From Comamonas sp. (GTDB lineage: Bacteria; Pseudomonadota; Gammaproteobacteria; Burkholderiales; Burkholderiaceae_C): a DNA stretch of 64,000 nt. Each line of letters begins with the position of its first letter. Position 1 is the first letter of the stretch. Location: assembly GCA_021166775.1 (NCBI GenBank), contig JAJPEQ010000013.1:248001-312000 (forward strand), read 5' to 3'. Both the position numbers and the translations under genes were made by a program. Below the pieces are notes generated by a model. The model was not told where the DNA came from. It saw only the letters and a program-made list of their open reading frames with translations, and made no database searches. Positions 42,726 through 52,030 of this stretch are shown here, one piece after another.

Positions 42726-44645
42726 TCAAGCCTTGGAGGCGATGTCCCGTGCGATCCGTTCGACGAAAGCGTCGAGAGACATCACGCCCAGGTCCACATT
42801 GCCCCGGGCACGCACCGCAACTGCGCCGGCCGCCTTCTCCTTGTCGCCCGCGACGAGGATATACGGGGGCTTTTGCAGCGCCTGCTCGCGTATTTTATAC
42901 GTAATCTTTTGGTTGCCGAGCGTGGTCACTACTCTAAGGTCTTGATTCGGCAATGCTTTTTTGAGCTTTTCGGCGATTTCGCGACAGTAGTCGGCTTGGG
43001 CGTCGGTGATGTTGAGCACCGCCACCTGCACCGGAGCGAGCCAGGCCGGCAGGGCACCGGCATGCTGCTCGATCAGAATGCCGATGAAGCGCTCCAGGCT
43101 GCCGACGATCGCCCGGTGCAGCATTACCGGTCGGTGGCGCGCGCCGTCTTCACCCACGTATTCGGCGTCGAGCCGCTCGGGCATGGAGAAGTCCACCTGG
43201 ATGGTGCCGCACTGCCACTGACGTCCGATCGCGTCCTTGAGCGTGTACTCGATCTTGGGGCCGTAGAACGCGCCTTCGCCGGGCGAGAGTTCGTAACGGC
43301 AACCCGAGGCGTCCAGGCTCTCGATCAGCGCCGCCTCGGCCTTGTCCCAGACCGCGTCGGAGCCGATGCGCGCCTCGGGGCGCGTGGCAATCTTGTAGAT
43401 GATGTCCTGGAAGCCGAAGTCGGCATAGACTTTCTGCAGCACGCGCGTGAACGCGAGCACCTCGCTCTGGATCTGATCCTCGGTGCAGAAGATGTGCCCA
43501 TCGTCCTGCGTGAAGGCGCGCACGCGCATGATGCCGTGCAGGCCGCCCGTGGGCTCGTTCCTGTGGCACTGGCCGAATTCGCCGTAGCGCAGCGGCAGGT
43601 CGCGGTAACTCTTGACGCCTTGCTTGAAGATCAGGATGTGGCCCGGACAGTTCATCGGCTTGAGTGCGTAGTCGCGCTTCTCGCTCTCCGTCGTGAACAT
43701 GTTCTCGCGGTACTTGGCCCAGTGCCCGGTCTTTTCCCAAAGCGTCTTGTCCAGGATCTGGGGCGCCTTCACTTCCTGGTAGCCGTTGTCGCGGTACACC
43801 TGCCGCATGTACTGCTCCACCTCCTGCCAGATGGCCCAGCCGCGCGGGTGCCAGAACACCGTGCCCGGCGAATGCTCGTCGATGTGAAACAGATCGAGCT
43901 CGCGCCCAAGCCGGCGGTGGTCGCGCTTCTCGGCCTCTTCTAGCATCGTGAGGTACTGCTGAAGGTCGTCCTTGCTCGCCCAGGCCGTACCGTAGATGCG
44001 CTGCAGCATCTCGTTGTGATGATCGCCGCGCCAATAGGCCCCGGCCACCTTCATCAGCTTGAAGTGCTTGAGTTTGCCGGTGCTCGGCACGTGGGGGCCG
44101 CGGCACAGATCCTCGAAGCCGCCTTCACGGTACAGGCTCACTTCCTGATCCTGCGGAATGCTCTGGATGATCTCGGCCTTGTAGTGCTCGCCCAAACCCT
44201 TGAAATACTGCACCGCCTCGTCACGCGGCAGCACGCGGCGCACCACCGGCTCGTCCTTGGCCGCGAGTTGCGCCATGCGATTTTCAATGGCGGCCAGGTC
44301 CTCGGGGGTGAAAGGGCGCTTGTAGCTGAAATCGTAGTAAAAACCGTTTTCGATCACCGGGCCGATCGTGACCTGCGCGTCCGGAAACAGCTCCTTGACG
44401 GCGTAGGCCAGCAGGTGAGCGGTGGAATGACGGATGACTTCCAGGCCCTCGGCGTCCTTGGCCGTGAGGATGGCGAGCCGGCTGTCGCGAGCGATGGAAA
44501 AGCTGGTGTCGACCACCTTGTCGTCCACCTTGCCCGCGATGGCGGCCTTGGCAAGTCCCGCTCCGATCGAGGCGGCAACGTCGGCGACGGTGACGGGCCC
44601 CGGAAACTGGCGCTGCGAACCGTCGGGGAGCGTGATCTGAACCAT
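42726..44645 (-). CDS. thrS: Threonyl-tRNA synthetase
   Basis: 639 residues from ATG at 44645 ([20 protein letters not shown]). The TGS domain, the editing domain with [20 protein letters not shown], the class II core ([30 protein letters not shown], zinc ligands included) and the C-terminal anticodon domain are all present. It charges tRNA-Thr. The gene heads the thrS-infC-rpmI-rplT-pheST-ihfA operon. The upstream leader contains a Thr-rich peptide and terminator, so transcription into the operon is probably set by threonyl-tRNA supply. A longer frame through the leader is not translated. Confidence 0.97.
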   Translation of the reverse strand: MVQITLPDGSQRQFPGPVTVADVAASIGAGLAKAAIAGKVDDKVVDTSFSIARDSRLAILTAKDAEGLEVIRHSTAHLLAYAVKELFPDAQVTIGPVIENGFYYDFSYKRPFTPEDLAAIENRMAQLAAKDEPVVRRVLPRDEAVQYFKGLGEHYKAEIIQSIPQDQEVSLYREGGFEDLCRGPHVPSTGKLKHFKLMKVAGAYWRGDHHNEMLQRIYGTAWASKDDLQQYLTMLEEAEKRDHRRLGRELDLFHIDEHSPGTVFWHPRGWAIWQEVEQYMRQVYRDNGYQEVKAPQILDKTLWEKTGHWAKYRENMFTTESEKRDYALKPMNCPGHILIFKQGVKSYRDLPLRYGEFGQCHRNEPTGGLHGIMRVRAFTQDDGHIFCTEDQIQSEVLAFTRVLQKVYADFGFQDIIYKIATRPEARIGSDAVWDKAEAALIESLDASGCRYELSPGEGAFYGPKIEYTLKDAIGRQWQCGTIQVDFSMPERLDAEYVGEDGARHRPVMLHRAIVGSLERFIGILIEQHAGALPAWLAPVQVAVLNITDAQADYCREIAEKLKKALPNQDLRVVTTLGNQKITYKIREQALQKPPYILVAGDKEKAAGAVAVRARGNVDLGVMSLDAFVERIARDIASKA

Positions 44646-44684
44646 GGTGTGATCCTTGGGATGAGTGCGTTCGAAAAACAAAAA

Positions 44685-44707
44685 AGCGCGGAACAAGGGT
44701 CCGCGCT
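44685..44707 (-). terminator. Attenuator terminator in the thrS leader
   Basis: On the minus strand AGCGCGGA pairs perfectly with TCCGCGCT across a seven-base loop, followed by TTTTTGTTTTTC. It sits 40 bases before the thrS ATG and after the leader peptide, the place of an attenuator rather than of a gene-end terminator. Confidence 0.85.
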
Positions 44708-44747
44708 GGCAAGTTTGGGCAAGGAGATTTGAAGCAGGCGCGAACCG

Positions 44748-44795
44748 TCAGCCCCTGGGGCCGAAATCCTTTGGCGTGGTAGTTCGCGGTGTCAT
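44748..44795 (-). CDS. Threonine-rich leader peptide of thrS
   Basis: A 15-codon ORF, MTPRTTTPKDFGPRG, from ATG at 44795 to TGA at 44748. Residues 2, 5, 6 and 7 are threonine and use all four Thr codons (ACA, ACT, ACC, ACG). AAAGG lies about ten bases before the ATG. The stop falls just before attenuator segment 2. Its role is to measure charged tRNA-Thr by ribosome stalling, not to make a functional peptide. Confidence 0.8.
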   Translation of the reverse strand: MTPRTTTPKDFGPRG

Positions 44796-44839
44796 AACCG
44801 ATGATGCCTTTCTCGCCCTTGTTGCTCGAATTGGGGCCG

Positions 44840-44845
44840 ATTTTA
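44840..44845 (-). promoter_or_regulatory. Probable -10 box of the thrS operon
   Basis: TAAAAT on the minus strand, 45 bases upstream of the leader-peptide ATG and within the short gap after the decarboxylase stop. The matching -35 (TGGCGT, 16 bases upstream) is weak, so this is tentative. Confidence 0.45.
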
Positions 44846-44859
44846 GCCCGGTCGTCGTT

Positions 44860-47136
44860 TTACGCCACGCAGTCGGCGAAATAACGCATCGTGCCGTTTT
44901 CATCCTCGATCTCGACGAGGCCGTGGATGTCGGTCTCGAACCCCGGACACAGGCGCGAAAATTCGCGCGCGAACTTCAGGTAATCGACGATCTTGCGGTT
45001 GAACACCTCGCCCGGAATGAGCAGCGGGATGCCGGGCGGGTAGGGCGTGATGAGGCTCGTGGTCACGCGCCCTTCGAGGTGGTCGATCTCCACGCGTTCG
45101 GTCTTGCGCGCGGCAATGTGGGCAAAGGCGTCGGTCGGCTTCATCGCCGGGGTCAGCGGCGAGAGGTACATCTCGGTGGTCAGGCGCGCCACGTTGTAGC
45201 GCGCATACAGTTCGTGCACGTGCTGGCACAGGTCCTTCAGGCCCATGTGCTCGTAGCGCCGGTGCTGCTGGCAGAACTCCGGCAGGATGCGCCACATCGG
45301 GTGGTTCTTCTCGTAGTCGTCCTTGAACTGCTGCAGCGCCGTCAGCATGGTGTTCCAGCGGCCCTTGGTGATGCCGATGGTGAACATGATGAAGAAGCTG
45401 TAGAGCCCGGTCTTCTCGACCACCACCCCGTGCTCGGCGAGGTACTTGGTGACGATGCTCGCGGGAATGCCCACCTTGTGGAACTTGCCATCCAGATCCA
45501 GCCCCGGCGTGACGATGGTCGATTTGATCGGGTCGAGCATGTTGAAGCCGTCGGCCAGGTCGCCGAAGCCGTGCCACTTGCTGCCGTTCCTGCGGCTCTT
45601 GCCGTCGCTGCGGATGATCCAGTCTTCCGCGCGGCCTATGCCCTCGGCCGCGATCTTCTCCGGCCCCCAGACCTTGAACCACCAGTCGTCTTTGCCGAAT
45701 TCCTGCTCCACCTTGCGCATCGCGCGGCGGAAGTTCAGCGCTTCCAGGATCGACTCCTCCACGAGTGCCGTGCCGCTCGGCGGCTCCATCATCGCGGCGG
45801 CCACGTCGCAGCTGGCGATGATGCTGTACTGTGGGCTCGTGGAAGTGTGCATCAGGTAGGCCTCGTTGAACAAATGCCTGTCCAGCTTGGTCGTCTGGCT
45901 GTCCTGCACCAGCACGTGCGAGGCCTGGCTGATGCCTGCGAGCAGCTTGTGGATCGATTGCGTCGCGTACACCACCGACTTCTTCGGCCGCGCGCGCTTC
46001 TTTCCCATCGCGTGGTAGTTGCCGTAAAACGGGTGAAAGGCCGCATGCGGCACCCAGGCTTCGTCGAAGTGCAGGTTGTCCACGTAGCCGTCGAGCAGGC
46101 CTTTGATGGTTTCGGTGTTGTAGAGCACACCGTCGTAGGTGGACTGCGTGAGCGTGAGAATCCGCGGGCGCACCTTTTTCGCATCCACGCCCTTGAGCAG
46201 CGGGTTGGCGCGGATCTTCGCCTGGATGGTGGCCGGCTCGAATTCGCTTTGCGGAATCGGACCGATGATGCCGAAGTGGTTGCGCGTGGGCTTGAGGAAC
46301 ACCGGGATTGCTCCCGTCATGATGATCGAGTGCAGGATGGATTTGTGGCAGTTGCGGTCCACCACCACCACGTCGCCTGGCGCCACCGTGTGGTGCCAGA
46401 CCATCTTGTTGCTCGTCGAGGTGCCGTTGGTCACGAAGAAGCAATGGTCGGCGTTGAAGATGCGCGCCGCGTTGCGCTCGCTCTCACCGATCGCGCCGTC
46501 GTGGTCCAGCAACTGCCCCAGCTCTTCGACGGCATTGCACACGTCGGCGCGCAGCATGTTCTCGCCGTAGAACTGGTGGTACATCTGACCGATAGGGCTT
46601 TTCAAGAAGGCGACGCCGCCTGAATGCCCCGGGCAGTGCCAGGAGTAGGAGCCGTCCTCGGCGTAGTCGAGCAGCGCCTTGAAGAAGGGCGGCTGGATGG
46701 CTTCCAGGTAGCTCTTGGCCTCGCGGATGATGTGGCGCGCGACGAATTCCGGCGTGTCCTCGAACATGTGGATGAAGCCGTGCAGTTCGCGCAGGATGTC
46801 GTTGGGCAGGTGGCGGCTGGTCTTGGTCTCGCCGTAGATGTAGATCGGCACATCCACGTTTTTGCGCCGCACCTCGCCGATGAAGGAACGCAGGCTGTGC
46901 ACGATCGGGTCCTGTCCCGCGCCCAGCGTGAATTCCTCATCGTCGATCGAGAGGATGAAGGCGCTCGCACGGCTTTGCTGCTGCGCGAATTGCGTGAGAT
47001 CGCCGTAGCTGGTGACACCCAGCACCTCGAAGCCTTCTTCCTCGATCGCTTGCGCGAGCGCGCGGATGCCCAGGCCCGAGGTGTTGTCGGAGCGGTAGTC
47101 CTCATCGATGATGACAATCGGAAAACGAAATTTCAT
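44860..47136 (-). CDS. Orn/Lys/Arg decarboxylase (class III PLP, probably arginine or lysine)
   Basis: 758 residues from ATG at 47136 (GGAGG upstream). The N-terminal response-regulator-like wing domain (PIVIIDEDYRSDNTSGLGIR) is followed by the PLP core, with the lysine in YATQSIHKLLAGISQASHV and HFDEAWVPHAAFHPFYGNYH. The C-terminal domain is complete. Such enzymes remove CO2 from a basic amino acid for polyamine supply or acid resistance. Which amino acid is used cannot be decided by eye. No antiporter is next to it, which argues against a dedicated acid-stress pair. Its stop lies 20 bp before the thrS -10 box. Confidence 0.9.
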   Translation of the reverse strand: MKFRFPIVIIDEDYRSDNTSGLGIRALAQAIEEEGFEVLGVTSYGDLTQFAQQQSRASAFILSIDDEEFTLGAGQDPIVHSLRSFIGEVRRKNVDVPIYIYGETKTSRHLPNDILRELHGFIHMFEDTPEFVARHIIREAKSYLEAIQPPFFKALLDYAEDGSYSWHCPGHSGGVAFLKSPIGQMYHQFYGENMLRADVCNAVEELGQLLDHDGAIGESERNAARIFNADHCFFVTNGTSTSNKMVWHHTVAPGDVVVVDRNCHKSILHSIIMTGAIPVFLKPTRNHFGIIGPIPQSEFEPATIQAKIRANPLLKGVDAKKVRPRILTLTQSTYDGVLYNTETIKGLLDGYVDNLHFDEAWVPHAAFHPFYGNYHAMGKKRARPKKSVVYATQSIHKLLAGISQASHVLVQDSQTTKLDRHLFNEAYLMHTSTSPQYSIIASCDVAAAMMEPPSGTALVEESILEALNFRRAMRKVEQEFGKDDWWFKVWGPEKIAAEGIGRAEDWIIRSDGKSRRNGSKWHGFGDLADGFNMLDPIKSTIVTPGLDLDGKFHKVGIPASIVTKYLAEHGVVVEKTGLYSFFIMFTIGITKGRWNTMLTALQQFKDDYEKNHPMWRILPEFCQQHRRYEHMGLKDLCQHVHELYARYNVARLTTEMYLSPLTPAMKPTDAFAHIAARKTERVEIDHLEGRVTTSLITPYPPGIPLLIPGEVFNRKIVDYLKFAREFSRLCPGFETDIHGLVEIEDENGTMRYFADCVA

Positions 47137-47287
47137 GGGCTGCCTCCGGCATGCTCGGGGTGACAAAACGGCGCGAAGTGTATGAAAAAAGCCGGGGCTG
47201 CGCGCGATTGGGTGTGCGCATGGTGCCGATTGACGCAGAATGCAGCTACGCTCGCATGTGTATTGTGCTGAACAGGGAGGCTTCGTC

Positions 47288-47752
47288 ATGGAACTCAACG
47301 CTTCCACCCTATGGTGGCTGGCCACGGGGGTGGCTGTCATCGTGGAGTTGCTGAGCGGAACGTTCTATCTGCTGATGCTGGCCATCGGCCTCGCGGCAGG
47401 TGCCGTGGCGGCGCATCTCGGCCTGGGTGGTGTGGCGCAGATCGTCGTTTGCGCGGTGGTGGGGTCGGGGGGCGTGTTCGCCGCATACTGGGTCAAGCGG
47501 CATCGTCCTGGCGATCCGCCGGCCCGCGCGGATCGCAGTGTCAATCTGGATGTGGGCGAGCTCATCCAGGTTGACGCATGGGCGTCTGATGGAACAGCCG
47601 TGGTGAAATACCGCGGCGCCAACTGGACGGCCATCCACCGCCCGGGAGTGACGCCCGTGCCGGGCGCGCACCGCGTGGTCGAACTGATCGGCAACCGCCT
47701 GATGCTGGAATCCGTGTCGCACGAGCAGGAACAAAAACCGAACGGTCATTGA
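47288..47752 (+). CDS. NfeD-like membrane protein
   Basis: 154 residues from ATG at 47288 with GGGAGG upstream. Two or three hydrophobic segments (WWLATGVAVIVELLSGTFYL, LLMLAIGLAAGAVAA, VVCAVVGSGGVFAAYW) precede a C-terminal OB-like domain (VDAWASDGTAVVKYRGANWT). NfeD proteins partner with SPFH proteins, and here one follows 15 bp downstream. This is the short form without a serine protease domain. Confidence 0.88.
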   Translation: MELNASTLWWLATGVAVIVELLSGTFYLLMLAIGLAAGAVAAHLGLGGVAQIVVCAVVGSGGVFAAYWVKRHRPGDPPARADRSVNLDVGELIQVDAWASDGTAVVKYRGANWTAIHRPGVTPVPGAHRVVELIGNRLMLESVSHEQEQKPNGH

Positions 47753-47767
47753 CAGGGGGAGTTGACC

Positions 47768-48685
47768 ATGGAAATTGCCATAGCCGTTTTCATCATTGCC
47801 GTGATCTTCATTGTTCGCGCGGTGAAGATCGTGCCGCAGCAGCACGCCTGGGTCGTCGAGCGCCTGGGCAAGTACGCAGGCACGCTCGCACCGGGGCCGA
47901 AATTCATCATCCCCTTTGTCGATCGGGTGGCGTACAAGCACAGCCTCAAGGAGATTCCACTGGACGTGCCCAGTCAGGTCTGCATCACGCGCGACAACAC
48001 GCAGTTGCAGGTCGATGGCATGCTGTATTTCCAGGTGACTGACCCGATGCGCGCGAGCTATGGATCGAGCAACTACATCGTGGCCATCACGCAGCTGGCG
48101 CAGACGACCTTGCGCAGCGTGATCGGCAAGCTCGAACTGGACAAGACCTTCGAGGAACGGGACATCATCAACGCCCAGGTGGTCGAAGCGATTGATCAGG
48201 CCGCGCTCAACTGGGGCGTGAAGGTGCTGCGCTACGAAATCAAGGATCTCACGCCGCCCGCGGAGATCCTGCGCGCCATGCAGGCGCAGATCACCGCAGA
48301 ACGTGAAAAACGCGCGGTGATTGCCACGTCCGAAGGCAAGCGCCAGGAAGAGATCAATCTGGCCGAAGGCCAGAAGCAAGCCGCGATTGCGAAGTCCGAG
48401 GGCGAGAAACAGGCACAGATCAACAACGCCGAGGGCGAGGCGGCCGCCATCCTGGCCGTGGCCCAGGCCACGGCCGAAGCCATCGAACGCGTGGCGGCGG
48501 CCATACGTCAGCCAGCGGGTGACCAGGCGGTCCAGCTCAAGGTGGCGGAAAAGGCCGTGGACGCCTACAGCCGCCTGGCATCGGACGCGACCACCACGCT
48601 GGTCGTGCCGAGCAACATGACGGAGGTGTCCGCTCTGATCACATCGGCGATGAAGATGATCCAGTTGGGGCAGCGTGCAAGCTGA
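47768..48685 (+). CDS. qmcA: SPFH/Band 7 family protein (QmcA/paraslipin type)
   Basis: 305 residues from ATG at 47768 with GGGGGA seven bases upstream. An N-terminal membrane anchor (IAIAVFIIAVIFIVRAVKIV) leads to the Band 7 domain (PQQHAWVVERLGKYAGTLAP, DVPSQVCITRDNTQLQVDGM). A long Ala/Glu-rich coiled coil follows (GKRQEEINLAEGQKQAAIAK). It is a scaffold in the inner membrane that modulates protease activity in relatives studied. It is paired with the NfeD gene. Confidence 0.92.
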   Translation: MEIAIAVFIIAVIFIVRAVKIVPQQHAWVVERLGKYAGTLAPGPKFIIPFVDRVAYKHSLKEIPLDVPSQVCITRDNTQLQVDGMLYFQVTDPMRASYGSSNYIVAITQLAQTTLRSVIGKLELDKTFEERDIINAQVVEAIDQAALNWGVKVLRYEIKDLTPPAEILRAMQAQITAEREKRAVIATSEGKRQEEINLAEGQKQAAIAKSEGEKQAQINNAEGEAAAILAVAQATAEAIERVAAAIRQPAGDQAVQLKVAEKAVDAYSRLASDATTTLVVPSNMTEVSALITSAMKMIQLGQRAS

Positions 48686-48742
48686 TTTCCGCGTTGTTTG
48701 CCTGCCCTGCGAGAGCCACCGCACATTGATTCCACCGAGACG

Positions 48743-49309
48743 ATGTTTCTGACGATACCCACCCTGCTGACCTGGGCGCGCATTGTCGCCATACCGTTGA
48801 TCGTCGGCGTGTTCTATCTGCCCCTGGCAAGCGCGACGCGCAACGAAGTGGCGACGGTGCTGTTCATCGTTTTTGCGGCAACGGATTGGTTCGATGGCTA
48901 TCTCGCGCGCAAGCTCGATCAAACCTCTGCATTTGGCGCGTTTCTCGACCCGGTCGCCGACAAATTCCTGGTGAGTGCATCGCTGCTGGTGCTGGTGCAC
49001 CTGCATCGCGTGGACGTGTTTGTCGCGCTCATCATCATCGGGCGTGAAATCGCGATCAGTGCGCTGCGCGAGTGGATGGCGCACATCGGCGCCAGCAAGA
49101 GTGTGGCCGTGCACATGCTGGGCAAGCTCAAGACCACAGTGCAGATGATCGCCATCCCCTTTCTGCTGTACGACGGGCGGATTCTGGATGGACTCGACAC
49201 GGGTATCTGGGGAACGTGGCTCATCTGGCTGGCGGCGGTGCTGACCGTGTGGTCCATGGTCTACTATCTGCAGCGTGCCCTGCCGGAAATCCGGGCGCGT
49301 GCCAAGTAA
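48743..49309 (+). CDS. pgsA: CDP-diacylglycerol-glycerol-3-phosphate 3-phosphatidyltransferase
   Basis: 188 residues from ATG at 48743 (MFLTIPTLLTWARIVAIPLI). The CDP-alcohol phosphotransferase signature D-G-x2-A-R-x8-G-x3-D-x3-D is complete in ATDWFDGYLARKLDQTSAFG plus AFLDPVADK. It makes phosphatidylglycerol phosphate in the inner membrane. About four to five hydrophobic segments are present. It lies 57 bp after the SPFH gene. Confidence 0.95.
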   Translation: MFLTIPTLLTWARIVAIPLIVGVFYLPLASATRNEVATVLFIVFAATDWFDGYLARKLDQTSAFGAFLDPVADKFLVSASLLVLVHLHRVDVFVALIIIGREIAISALREWMAHIGASKSVAVHMLGKLKTTVQMIAIPFLLYDGRILDGLDTGIWGTWLIWLAAVLTVWSMVYYLQRALPEIRARAK

Positions 49310-49545
49310 ACGGGAGCATGGCGCCGAGCTGCGTGACGGTGAGAAATGCGACTAGAATTTGCCCGGTCGCGAATCAGGATTCAGACGGATTGACACCTGA
49401 AAGTGCGGCGGTTTTAATGGATGCGGCTGCTGGATGCAGCCGCTGGTGCTTCACTCGTCGGCGCACCCGGAGTTGGCTTCGGTTTGGCGTGTGGGCATGA
49501 GACAGAATCAACTATTTCATTCATTCTTTCCATGAGAGGCTCCTT

Positions 49546-49818
49546 GTGAACAAAACCGAACTGATCGAGCACATTGCAAACCACGCTGACATCTCCAAGG
49601 CGGCCGCCACGCGGGCGCTGGAGTCCACCATCGATGCCGTCAAGAAGACGCTGAAGAAAGGTGGAACGGTGTCGCTCGTTGGGTTCGGGACGTTTGCCGT
49701 GGGCAAGCGTGCTGCGCGTACGGGTCGCAATCCCCGCACCGGCGCGACGATTAAAATCAAGGCTGCCAAGGTGCCGAAGTTCCGTCCCGGCAAGGCGTTG
49801 AAAGATGCCTTGAACTGA
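49546..49818 (+). CDS. DNA-binding protein HU
   Basis: 90 residues, the standard HU length, beginning [20 protein letters not shown] from a GTG start with GAGAGG upstream. It has [20 protein letters not shown] and the DNA-binding arm [20 protein letters not shown]. It compacts and bends DNA without strong sequence preference. The 236-bp gap before it contains a stem-loop around GCGGCTGCTGGATGCAGCCG (49426-49445) and otherwise only promoter sequence. Confidence 0.95.
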   Translation: MNKTELIEHIANHADISKAAATRALESTIDAVKKTLKKGGTVSLVGFGTFAVGKRAARTGRNPRTGATIKIKAAKVPKFRPGKALKDALN

Positions 49819-49834
49819 TGGTCGATTGATGAAA

Positions 49835-49910
49835 GGGTGCTTAGCTCAGTTGGTAGAGCGGCGCCTTTACACGGCGTAGGTCGGCGGTTCGAGACCGTCA
49901 GCACCCACCA
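49835..49910 (+). tRNA. tRNA-Val (anticodon TAC)
   Basis: 76 nt with acceptor GGGTGCT/AGCACCC, D-loop AGTTGGTAGA, T-loop TTCGAGA and encoded CCA. The anticodon loop TTTACAC gives TAC, decoding GUA/GUG. It is 16 bp after the HU gene and probably co-transcribed with it. Confidence 0.97.
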
Positions 49911-49921
49911 GTCACAACGCG

Positions 49922-49944
49922 AAGGCGAACATCGGGTTCGCCTT
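49922..49944 (+). terminator. Rho-independent terminator after tRNA-Val
   Basis: AAGGCGAA-N7-TTCGCCTT followed by TTGTTTTG, eleven bases past the tRNA CCA. It separates the HU/tRNA transcript from ppiD. Confidence 0.85.
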
Positions 49945-49975
49945 TTGTTTTGCTGTCGTTACGAGAAACCAGTCC

Positions 49976-51895
49976 ATGTTTGAAGCCATCCGAAAGCACT
50001 CCAAGGTCGTCATGGGGATCTTGTTTTTGCTGATCATTCCCTCGTTTGTGCTCTTCGGGATCGATGGCAATTACTTCTCTGAAAACAGCGTGACCGTGGC
50101 CAGCGTCGATGGCAGGGCCATCACGCAGACCGAGTGGGACAACGCTCACCGCACCGAGAGCGACCGTATCCGTGCTCAGCAGCCCGGCATCGACGGCAAG
50201 CTGCTCGATTCGCCACAGGCACGCTATGCAACGCTGGAAAAACTCGTGCGTGATCGGGTGCTGGCGGCCGCCGCGCGGCACATGCATCTGATGGTCAGCG
50301 ACGCGCAGCTGGCCCGCGAGTTGCAGAAAATTCCCGCGATCGCCCAGTTGCGCAAGCCTGACGGCAGTCTCGACACGCAGGCGTACCGCGCCTTGGTGGC
50401 CGCGCAGGGCCTGACTCCGGAAGGGTTCGAGGCCCAGCTGCGCAACGAGCTTTCCGTCAATCAGGTGCTTGGCGGGGCTGTGTCCACTTCCTTTGCCAGC
50501 CCCGTGGAAAGCAAATTGGGGCTGGATGCGCTTTTGCAGCGCCGCGAAATTCAGGTCGCGCGTTTCGATGCGAAGGATTATGTCTCCAAGGTGACGGTGG
50601 ACGACGCGCAGTTGCAGACGTTCTATGCCGCGCACCCGGAGTTGTTTCGCCAGACCGAAGAGGCGTCCGTCGAGTATGTCGTGCTGGATTTGGACGCCAT
50701 CAAAAACGGTCTGTCGGTGAGCGAAGACGACCTGCGCACGTACTACAAGGAAAACCAGGACCGGCTGGCGGGCAAGGAGGAGCGACGTGCCAGCCATATC
50801 CTGATCAATGCACCCAAGGACGAACCGGCTGCCGAGCGGGAAAAGGCCAGGCAGAATGCCCAAGAGCTGCTTGCCCAGGTGCGCAAGGATCCGTCCAGCT
50901 TCGCCGAACTGGCCAAAAAGTCCTCCCAGGATCCGGGTTCCGCGCCGCAGGGCGGCGATCTGGGCTTCTTCGCGCGTGACGCCATGGTCAAGCCTTTCGC
51001 GGATGCTGTTTTTGCGATGAAGAAGGGCGATATCAGTGACGTGGTGGAGACGGATTTCGGTTACCACATCATCAAGCTGACCGACATCAAGGCACCCAAG
51101 GTGCCGAGTTTTGATGAAGTTCGGCCGAAACTCGAGGCCGAGCTGCGTCAGCAGCAGGCACAACGCAAGTTTGCCGAAGTGGCCGAAACGTTCTCCAATC
51201 TCGTCTATGAGCAGCCCGATAGTCTCCAGCCAGTGGCTGATAAGCTGAAATTGAAGATCCAAACGGCAACGGGCGTGATGCGCAAGCCGCAGGCGAACGC
51301 CAAGGGAGCGTTGGCCAATCCGCGTTTCCTCGAGGCACTGTTTGCCCCCGAGTCCATTCAGAGCAAGCGCAACACCGAGGCCACGGAAATTGGCAGCAAC
51401 GTGCTCGTGGCCGGCCGGATCACGGCGTATCAGCCGGCCGAGGCCTTGCCTTTTGACAAGGCCAAGGATCGGGTGCGCAGCGCCTACGTCGCGCAACAAT
51501 CGGCCGAACTGGCCCGCACCGATGGCTCGGCCAAGCTGGCACAGTGGCAGAAGTCGCCCGCCAGCGCGAGCGGATTGGCCGCAGCGATCACGGTTTCGCG
51601 TGATCAGCCCCAGGGACAGCCGCCCAAGCTGGTGAGTGCGGTGTTGAGTGCTCCAGCCGATCAACTGCCCACATGGACCGGCATCGATCTCGGGCCGCAG
51701 GGTTACGCCATCGCGAAGATCGAGCGCATCGTGCCGCGCAGCGACGATGATGCGCAGCAAAGGGCCATGCAGCAGCAATATCTGCAGGCGTGGACGCAAG
51801 CGGAAGCGCTGGCCTATTACGATGCGCTCAAGCAGCGCTACAAGGCGCAGATCAAGGTGGAGCGCCCTGCAGCGCAAACGGACGATCAGGAGTAG
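49976..51895 (+). CDS. ppiD: Periplasmic folding chaperone/peptidyl-prolyl isomerase PpiD
   Basis: 639 residues. A single N-terminal anchor (VVMGILFLLIIPSFVLFGID) leads to a SurA-like N-terminal chaperone domain. One parvulin domain follows (RRASHILINAPKDEPAAERE, PGSAPQGGDLGFFARDAMVK, VVETDFGYHIIKLTDI), then a C-terminal region. It helps newly exported proteins emerging from the Sec channel. A conserved HU-tRNA-ppiD order is seen in related genomes. Confidence 0.95.
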   Translation: MFEAIRKHSKVVMGILFLLIIPSFVLFGIDGNYFSENSVTVASVDGRAITQTEWDNAHRTESDRIRAQQPGIDGKLLDSPQARYATLEKLVRDRVLAAAARHMHLMVSDAQLARELQKIPAIAQLRKPDGSLDTQAYRALVAAQGLTPEGFEAQLRNELSVNQVLGGAVSTSFASPVESKLGLDALLQRREIQVARFDAKDYVSKVTVDDAQLQTFYAAHPELFRQTEEASVEYVVLDLDAIKNGLSVSEDDLRTYYKENQDRLAGKEERRASHILINAPKDEPAAEREKARQNAQELLAQVRKDPSSFAELAKKSSQDPGSAPQGGDLGFFARDAMVKPFADAVFAMKKGDISDVVETDFGYHIIKLTDIKAPKVPSFDEVRPKLEAELRQQQAQRKFAEVAETFSNLVYEQPDSLQPVADKLKLKIQTATGVMRKPQANAKGALANPRFLEALFAPESIQSKRNTEATEIGSNVLVAGRITAYQPAEALPFDKAKDRVRSAYVAQQSAELARTDGSAKLAQWQKSPASASGLAAAITVSRDQPQGQPPKLVSAVLSAPADQLPTWTGIDLGPQGYAIAKIERIVPRSDDDAQQRAMQQQYLQAWTQAEALAYYDALKQRYKAQIKVERPAAQTDDQE

Positions 51896-51941
51896 CCGGA
51901 CCAGTTTCGCGTGATGAATACCAACTATAATGCAGGGCTGC

Positions 51942-52018
51942 GGTGGCTGTAGCTCAGTTGGTAGAGTCCAGGATTGTGATTCCTGTTGTCGTGGGTTCGA
52001 GCCCCATCAGCCACCCCA
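51942..52018 (+). tRNA. tRNA-His (anticodon GTG)
   Basis: 77 nt including an encoded G at position -1 (51942), the His identity element, paired with C73, and an encoded CCA. The acceptor is GTGGCTG/CAGCCAC and the anticodon is GTG within GGATTGTGATTCC. A TATAAT box lies at 51926-51931, about right for its own promoter. Confidence 0.97.
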
Positions 52019-52030
52019 GAAAGATTGCAG

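Larger units (their letters stand above)
44685..44795 (-). promoter_or_regulatory. Threonine attenuator of the thrS operon
   Basis: Three mutually exclusive pairings can be read on the minus strand. Segment 1, CGCGAAC (44782-44788), lies among the leader Thr codons and pairs with GTTCGCG in segment 2. Segment 2, GGTTCGCGC (44738-44746), alternatively pairs over nine bases (one G-U) with segment 3, GCGCGGACC (44698-44706). Segment 3 contains the 5' arm of the terminator, so 2:3 pairing destroys it. A ribosome stalled on Thr codons would cover segment 1, favour 2:3 and let transcription continue; this is the classical amino-acid attenuation logic. Confidence 0.82.

Noticed and set aside
44665-46623. 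652-codon plus-strand frame
   Set aside because: Antisense of the Orn/Lys/Arg decarboxylase and of the thrS leader.
47309-49114. 601-codon minus-strand frame
   Set aside because: Antisense of nfeD, the SPFH gene and pgsA, all of which have family motifs and ribosome sites.
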